A stretch of DNA of 64,000 nt from an uncultured Pelagibacteraceae bacterium (GTDB lineage: Bacteria > Pseudomonadota > Alphaproteobacteria > Pelagibacterales > Pelagibacteraceae): NCBI GenBank assembly GCA_902557785.1, contig CACEBP010000004.1, forward strand, positions 1-64,000. The letters run 5' to 3'. Numbering within the stretch: position 1 is the first letter of the stretch; each line of letters opens with the position of its first letter. The notes beneath the pieces are model-generated. The model was not told where the DNA came from and ran no database searches. It saw only the letters and a list, made by a program, of their open reading frames with translations. The translations under genes and the position numbers were made by a program. Of the stretch, positions 60,310-64,000 are shown in pieces.

Positions 60310-61594
60310 TTTTAAACATCCGGAAACTATTGGCTTACATGGTAGCGATTACAGAAGTGATCCTGCAACTACAGCAGTAGCAGTTCCAATTTACCAAACT
60401 ACATCGTACCAATTTAAAAATGCAGAAACAGCTGCAAATTTATTTGGTTTAAAAGAGTTTGGTAATATTTACACAAGAATAATGAACCCAACATGTGATG
60501 TGTTAGAAAAAAGAGTTGCAGCACTAGAAGGTGGTGTAGCTGCACTTGCGGTTGGTTCAGGTCAGGCAGCATCAGCAATGTGTATTCAAAACTTAGCACA
60601 GGCTGGAGATAATATTGTTGCTTCAACTGACTTGTACGGAGGTACAGTAAACTTATTCAAAAATACTTTAAGACAACAAGGTATTGAAGTTAGATTTGCA
60701 GATCCTGCGGATCCTAAAAACTTTGAAAAAGTTACTGATGATAAAACAAGAGCTTATTACGGTGAGTCTTGTCCAAATCCTTATCTTCGTGTGTTCCCAA
60801 TCAAAGAAGTTTCAGATATCGGTAGAAAAAAAGGTATTCCTTTAATTATCGATAACACGGCTTCACCAGTAATTTGTAAACCATTAGCTCATGGTGCTGC
60901 AATTGTAATGCACTCATTAACAAAGTATATTGGTGGTCACGGAACTTCAATTGGTGGAATAATTGTTGATGGCGGTAACTTTGACTGGATTAAAGATAGA
61001 AAAAGACAACCATTAATTAATGAGCCAGATCAAAGTTATGGTGGTGCCATTTGGGCAGATGCAGTTCCTCAACTAACAGGAGCTAACATTCCTTTTGTAA
61101 TCAGGGCAAGAGTGGTTTTATTAAGAGACTTAGGTGCTCCTTTAAGTCCATTTAATGCTTTCCAAATTATTCAAGGTTTGGAAACAGTTGCTCTTAGAAT
61201 GAAACAACACTGTAGTAACGCAGAAAAAGTTGTGTCTTTCTTAGAAACTCAAAAGAAAGTTAAAAATGTAATCTACCCTACTAATCATCAAGGTGAGATA
61301 AAAGAAAGAGCTAAGAAATATATGCAAGGTGGATATGGATCCTTAGTTGGTATGGACTTGGGTACTAAAGAAGCAGGTGCAAAATTCATTGATAATTTAA
61401 AAATGCTTTATCACGTTGCAAACATTGGTGATGCTAGAAGTTTAGCTATTCACCCGGCTACTACAACGCATAGTCAGCTAGATGATGCAGCGTTAGCAGC
61501 AGCAGGTGTAACACCAGGTTACGTGAGATTATCAATCGGTATCGAACACCCGGATGATATTATTGCGGATATCAAACAAGCTTTAGCAGCTTGA
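60302..61594 (+). CDS. metY: O-acetylhomoserine sulfhydrylase
   Basis: 430-residue PLP enzyme of the Cys/Met metabolism family: VAVPIYQTTSYQF, YTRIMNPTCDVLEKRVAALEGG, NIVASTDLYGGTVNLF and the PLP lysine in MHSLTKYIGGHGTSIGG near residue 208. It makes homocysteine (with sulfide) or methionine (with methanethiol) from O-acetylhomoserine. In a cell that lacks sulfate reduction, methanethiol from DMSP would be a sensible sulfur source, by inference. Same transcript as bmt. Confidence 0.95.
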   Translation: MADFKHPETIGLHGSDYRSDPATTAVAVPIYQTTSYQFKNAETAANLFGLKEFGNIYTRIMNPTCDVLEKRVAALEGGVAALAVGSGQAASAMCIQNLAQAGDNIVASTDLYGGTVNLFKNTLRQQGIEVRFADPADPKNFEKVTDDKTRAYYGESCPNPYLRVFPIKEVSDIGRKKGIPLIIDNTASPVICKPLAHGAAIVMHSLTKYIGGHGTSIGGIIVDGGNFDWIKDRKRQPLINEPDQSYGGAIWADAVPQLTGANIPFVIRARVVLLRDLGAPLSPFNAFQIIQGLETVALRMKQHCSNAEKVVSFLETQKKVKNVIYPTNHQGEIKERAKKYMQGGYGSLVGMDLGTKEAGAKFIDNLKMLYHVANIGDARSLAIHPATTTHSQLDDAALAAAGVTPGYVRLSIGIEHPDDIIADIKQALAA

Positions 61595-61601
61595 ATTTTA
61601 T

Positions 61602-61625
61602 TTGCCCCGCTTAAAAGTGGGGCAA
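61602..61625 (+). other. hairpin after metY
   Basis: TTGCCCCGCTT and AAGTGGGGCAA (61602-61612, 61615-61625) form an 11-base stem with one G-U pair and a very short AA loop. No T run follows, so it is not a clear terminator. It may limit read-through into the rhodanese gene or stabilise the metY 3' end. Confidence 0.5.
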
Positions 61626-61633
61626 GATAAAAA

Positions 61634-62026
61634 ATGATTAAACAGATTAAATCATCAGAAATTAAAAATTATATTAAAGATAATTCTAATGTAGTTTTAC
61701 TTGATGTGAGAACTGAAAATGAGTGGAATTCATTTGGTAAGCCAAATGCCGAAGATTTAAATTCCAAAACTTATTTTGTTACAGTTAGTCCTGATTTATC
61801 CAATTGGCAAGTTCCAGATCCAAATTTTGTAGAAAATGTAAAAAAAAAAATTAATAAAGATAAAAAAATATTAGTTATGTGTGCTGCCGGAGGAAGATCT
61901 ATGATAGCAGCAAATCTTTTGGAAGCTGAGGGATATTCTACGTTAAATATTTCTGATGGTTATAGTGGTAACGGTCAAGATCCTGGATGGAAAAATTTAG
62001 GATTACCTTCTATTGTAGATAACTGA
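61634..62026 (+). CDS. rhodanese-like domain protein
   Basis: 130 residues, one rhodanese domain: VLLDVRTENEWNSFGKPN and the catalytic-loop cysteine in LVMCAAGGRSMIAANLLEAEGY near residue 83. It handles sulfane sulfur or persulfide. Part of the bmt-metY group by orientation (40 bases after metY), and it overlaps the convergent lipoprotein gene by 24 bases. Confidence 0.88.
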   Translation: MIKQIKSSEIKNYIKDNSNVVLLDVRTENEWNSFGKPNAEDLNSKTYFVTVSPDLSNWQVPDPNFVENVKKKINKDKKILVMCAAGGRSMIAANLLEAEGYSTLNISDGYSGNGQDPGWKNLGLPSIVDN

Positions 62027-62410
62027 TTTCTTAGCTATTTTTTCTATTAAAGATATTTCTTTAATTACATTTATTTTTGGAAATTTTTTCACAATCTCTG
62101 ACGTCTTCTTAGCCAATATAGTATTTGTTGATGATATTTGTTTTTTTACAATTGTGCAAAATTCAGACCTTGTTCGCTCTATAGAAATGCAAGTATCTTG
62201 TTTTTTATCGGGATTTTTTTCCTCAGCATAGGCGATGGCGTGTTCTAAAGGGGTTTTTCCTGTTTGTTTTTTTACTCCGTAGCTAATCGCCGAATTTAAA
62301 CTGGATTGAACAATTCTTCCATTGGAGGTGCTGGTGCCAAGTAATGCCAAAGACTCAGCACACCCGTTGAGCAAGAAAATCATTGATAATAAAAGCAATG
62401 TCTTTTTCAT
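62003..62410 (-). CDS. lipoprotein paralogue 1
   Basis: 135 residues. Lipobox FLLNGCAES places the lipidated cysteine near residue 17. The mature part shares most of GTSTSNGRIVQSSLNSAISYGVKKQTGKTPLEHAIAYAEEKNPDKK with the next gene, including a 74-base identical core at 62211-62284. The C-terminal half has diverged and carries two cysteines (DTCISIERTRSEFC). Function unknown; a tandem duplicate of 62548-62940. Confidence 0.75.
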   Translation of the reverse strand: MKKTLLLLSMIFLLNGCAESLALLGTSTSNGRIVQSSLNSAISYGVKKQTGKTPLEHAIAYAEEKNPDKKQDTCISIERTRSEFCTIVKKQISSTNTILAKKTSEIVKKFPKINVIKEISLIEKIAKKSVIYNRR

Positions 62411-62547
62411 GATTAAAGTTTGTTTTAACTGGTTTCATATCTGCTTCATCATTAAATAAAAGTTAATTGTTTTAGTTTTATTTTTATTAACACAACTCAT
62501 GGTGGTTAAGATCTTAAATTTGAAATTTAGATTTTGTTATAGAATTA

Positions 62548-62940
62548 TTAATCTAAATAACTAATTTTAGAATTTTGATCTATTTTAGGTTGTATTGACG
62601 AGGTAAGGTCTTTTATGCTCTCGTCTCTTGATCTTTTTAAGATTTTGGATTTAGTTAAATCTAATTGCTTTTTTACTATCGCACAAATCTCAGAATTAGT
62701 TTTTTCAATAAAAGATAAGCATGGTTTGTTTTTTTTATCAGGATTTTTTTCCTCAGCATAGGCGATGGCGTGTTCTAAAGGGGTTTTTCCTGTTTGTTTT
62801 TTTACTCCGTAGCTTATTGCTGAATTAACAGAGGACTGGACAATTCTACCGTTTGAAGCGCTGGTGCCAAGCAATGCAACTGACTGAGCGCAGCCATTTA
62901 ATAATAATAACATTATCAAAAGACCAAATAATTTATTCAT
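62548..62940 (-). CDS. lipoprotein paralogue 2
   Basis: 130 residues from ATG 62940 (MNKLFGLLIMLLLLNGCAQ). A longer start at 63006 would place the lipobox 22 residues too far in. The lipidated cysteine is near residue 17. It shares the conserved core with paralogue 1 (74 bases identical, 62741-62814), while the C-terminal half differs (SNSEICAIVKKQLDLTKSK-like). Function unknown. The two genes are separated by 137 bases. Confidence 0.75.
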   Translation of the reverse strand: MNKLFGLLIMLLLLNGCAQSVALLGTSASNGRIVQSSVNSAISYGVKKQTGKTPLEHAIAYAEEKNPDKKNKPCLSFIEKTNSEICAIVKKQLDLTKSKILKRSRDESIKDLTSSIQPKIDQNSKISYLD

Positions 62941-63050
62941 ACTCCCTTTTTTATTCCCTTCCATGTTTAAGCATAGATCCATTACAAATAAAACGAATCG
63001 AATCACTCAAAATGAGTTTAACAAATACAACCTATAATTGAAGAAGATAT

Positions 63051-64000
63051 TTAAGAAATTACTCTAATAGGTTTATTATTTAGACATCCCTCAAGATTTT
63101 CTATCATCTGTAAGTAAAATTTTGTGTAATTTTCTGCAGTGACATATCCTATATGTGGCAACAATAGAGCGTTAGGAAGAAATCTTAATTTATGATCTTG
63201 AGGTAAAGGTTCTTTGTCGAAAACATCTAAACCTACTCCCGCTATTTTTTCATCTTTAAGAGCTTCCACCAAATCATTTTCATTAATAATTAATCCCCTA
63301 GAGGTATTGATTAGAAAAGCAGTTTTTTTCATCATATCTAACTCTTTTTTTGTTATTAAATCTTTGTATCTTTCACCTAAAACTATATGAATTGAGATTA
63401 TATCTGAATTTTTAATTAAATCTTCTTTACTCATTGGCAAAACTCCTACTTCATTTGCATGAGATAAGTTTAAATTTTCACTCCAGGCACAAACCTCCAT
63501 ATCAAAAGCCTTTGCAATCCTAGCTACTTGCGTACCAATTTTTCCAAGACCAATCAAACCTAACATTTTACCTTTTAACTCAAAGCCAATAGTTGTCTGC
63601 CAATAACCTTGGAACATATTATCAATTTCTTGTTTCATATTTCGAATAAGACCTAAAATCAAAGCCCAGGTAATTTCTGCCGCAGGATTAGAATTAATTT
63701 CTGTGCCACAAACAATTATATTTTTTTTTTTAGTTGTTTCTAAATCAATCGCTTTATTTCTCATTCCTGATGTCATGATGTATTTTAGTTTAGGTAAACT
63801 CTCTATCAGATCTTTAGTCATTGGAGTTCTTTCTCTCATGATAAATAAAGCTTCGAATTCTTCTAATTCAACAATAGCTTCTTTTTCATCTGTAAAGGGT
63901 TCATTAAAAACTTTAAAATCAAATTTACCTTTATACTTTCCTACTTCAACAATCTGTTGAAAAGCATTTTGATAGTCATCTAAAACTGCAATTTTAATCA
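63051..64000 (-). CDS. D-2-hydroxyacid dehydrogenase family, 5' cut
   Basis: The frame runs from 63051 to the right edge. Read to the edge it begins IKIAVLDDYQNAF and continues into the region starting MRERTPMTK. The base pattern at the edge (TG ATT AAA) indicates that the true ATG uses base 64001 as its first base, so only one base is missing. Rossmann motif MLGLIGLGKIGTQVARIAKAFDMEV, then INTSRGLIINENDLVEAL, GVGLDVFDKEPLP and the catalytic histidine in LLLPHIGYVT. NAD-dependent, likely a phosphoglycerate- or glyoxylate-type reductase; substrate unknown. Confidence 0.88.
   Translation of the reverse strand, partial: IKIAVLDDYQNAFQQIVEVGKYKGKFDFKVFNEPFTDEKEAIVELEEFEALFIMRERTPMTKDLIESLPKLKYIMTSGMRNKAIDLETTKKKNIIVCGTEINSNPAAEITWALILGLIRNMKQEIDNMFQGYWQTTIGFELKGKMLGLIGLGKIGTQVARIAKAFDMEVCAWSENLNLSHANEVGVLPMSKEDLIKNSDIISIHIVLGERYKDLITKKELDMMKKTAFLINTSRGLIINENDLVEALKDEKIAGVGLDVFDKEPLPQDHKLRFLPNALLLPHIGYVTAENYTKFYLQMIENLEGCLNNKPIRVIS

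Noticed and set aside
1-64000. CRISPR arrays, insertion sequences, prophage, attachment sites
   Set aside because: No direct-repeat arrays with spacers, transposase or integrase genes, or flanking repeats were seen. The repeated segments found are the lipoprotein core and the AT leaders.

Overview
The window is a very AT-rich, tightly packed bacterial chromosome segment, about 75 protein genes in 64 kb with most gaps below 100 bases. It reads as a SAR11/Pelagibacterales-type marine alphaproteobacterium. The reasons are the base composition, the many one- to four-base gene overlaps, a tandem glycine riboswitch before gcvT, a tandem SAM-II/SAM-V riboswitch before a betaine-homocysteine methyltransferase (bmt), acrylyl-CoA reductase AcuI, and a transporter set dominated by periplasmic binding-protein systems. 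I see no rRNA, tRNA, CRISPR array, insertion sequence or phage gene. The assignment is inference from content, not from a database match.

Layout. 0.1-6.5 kb: rseP, a LysR regulator, acuI, folE, hisI and small conserved genes. 6.6-9.7 kb: a light-response block with an FeS-less cryptochrome/photolyase, a DCC thiol protein, an easily missed 41-residue DUF2256 gene, and an unusual photolyase-like FAD protein whose FAD domain comes first. 9.7-13.5 kb: membrane and stress genes (exported MsrA, HisN-type phosphatase, HPP, TspO). 13.5-18 kb: SDR and DUF3833 / cyclopropane-fatty-acid synthase / DUF1365 / FAD oxidoreductase, a lipid-modification module. 18-22.5 kb: gcvTHP under a glycine riboswitch. 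22.5-33.4 kb: exporters, a TerC protein, acnA-prpD, and a small heme/copper-like redox cluster.

33.4-51.4 kb is a transport region on the minus strand: a full Liv-type branched-chain amino acid ABC operon, an outer-membrane barrel, a tctABC tripartite carboxylate transporter next to glutarate hydroxylase glaH, and a second Liv-type ABC operon that ends in azlC-azlD. The three binding-protein genes share nearly the same short mRNA leader: an AT-only palindrome followed by a GGG-containing ribosome site. The outer-membrane protein has a variant of it.

52-62 kb is a thiol and sulfur region: glutaredoxin, ccdA, msrB-cysE, gshA-gshB, then the SAM-II/SAM-V controlled bmt-metY-rhodanese group. Both bmt and metY are preceded by a short leader reading frame with a strong ribosome-binding site. 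In both cases the leader's stop overlaps the downstream start by exactly eight bases. At bmt the gene's own ribosome site is buried in a hairpin that the leader crosses, which suggests that SAM-V acts through translational coupling. This is the most interesting regulatory arrangement in the window. The right end holds a tandem pair of lipoprotein paralogues with a 74-base identical core and a D-2-hydroxyacid dehydrogenase gene cut by the window edge at its start codon.
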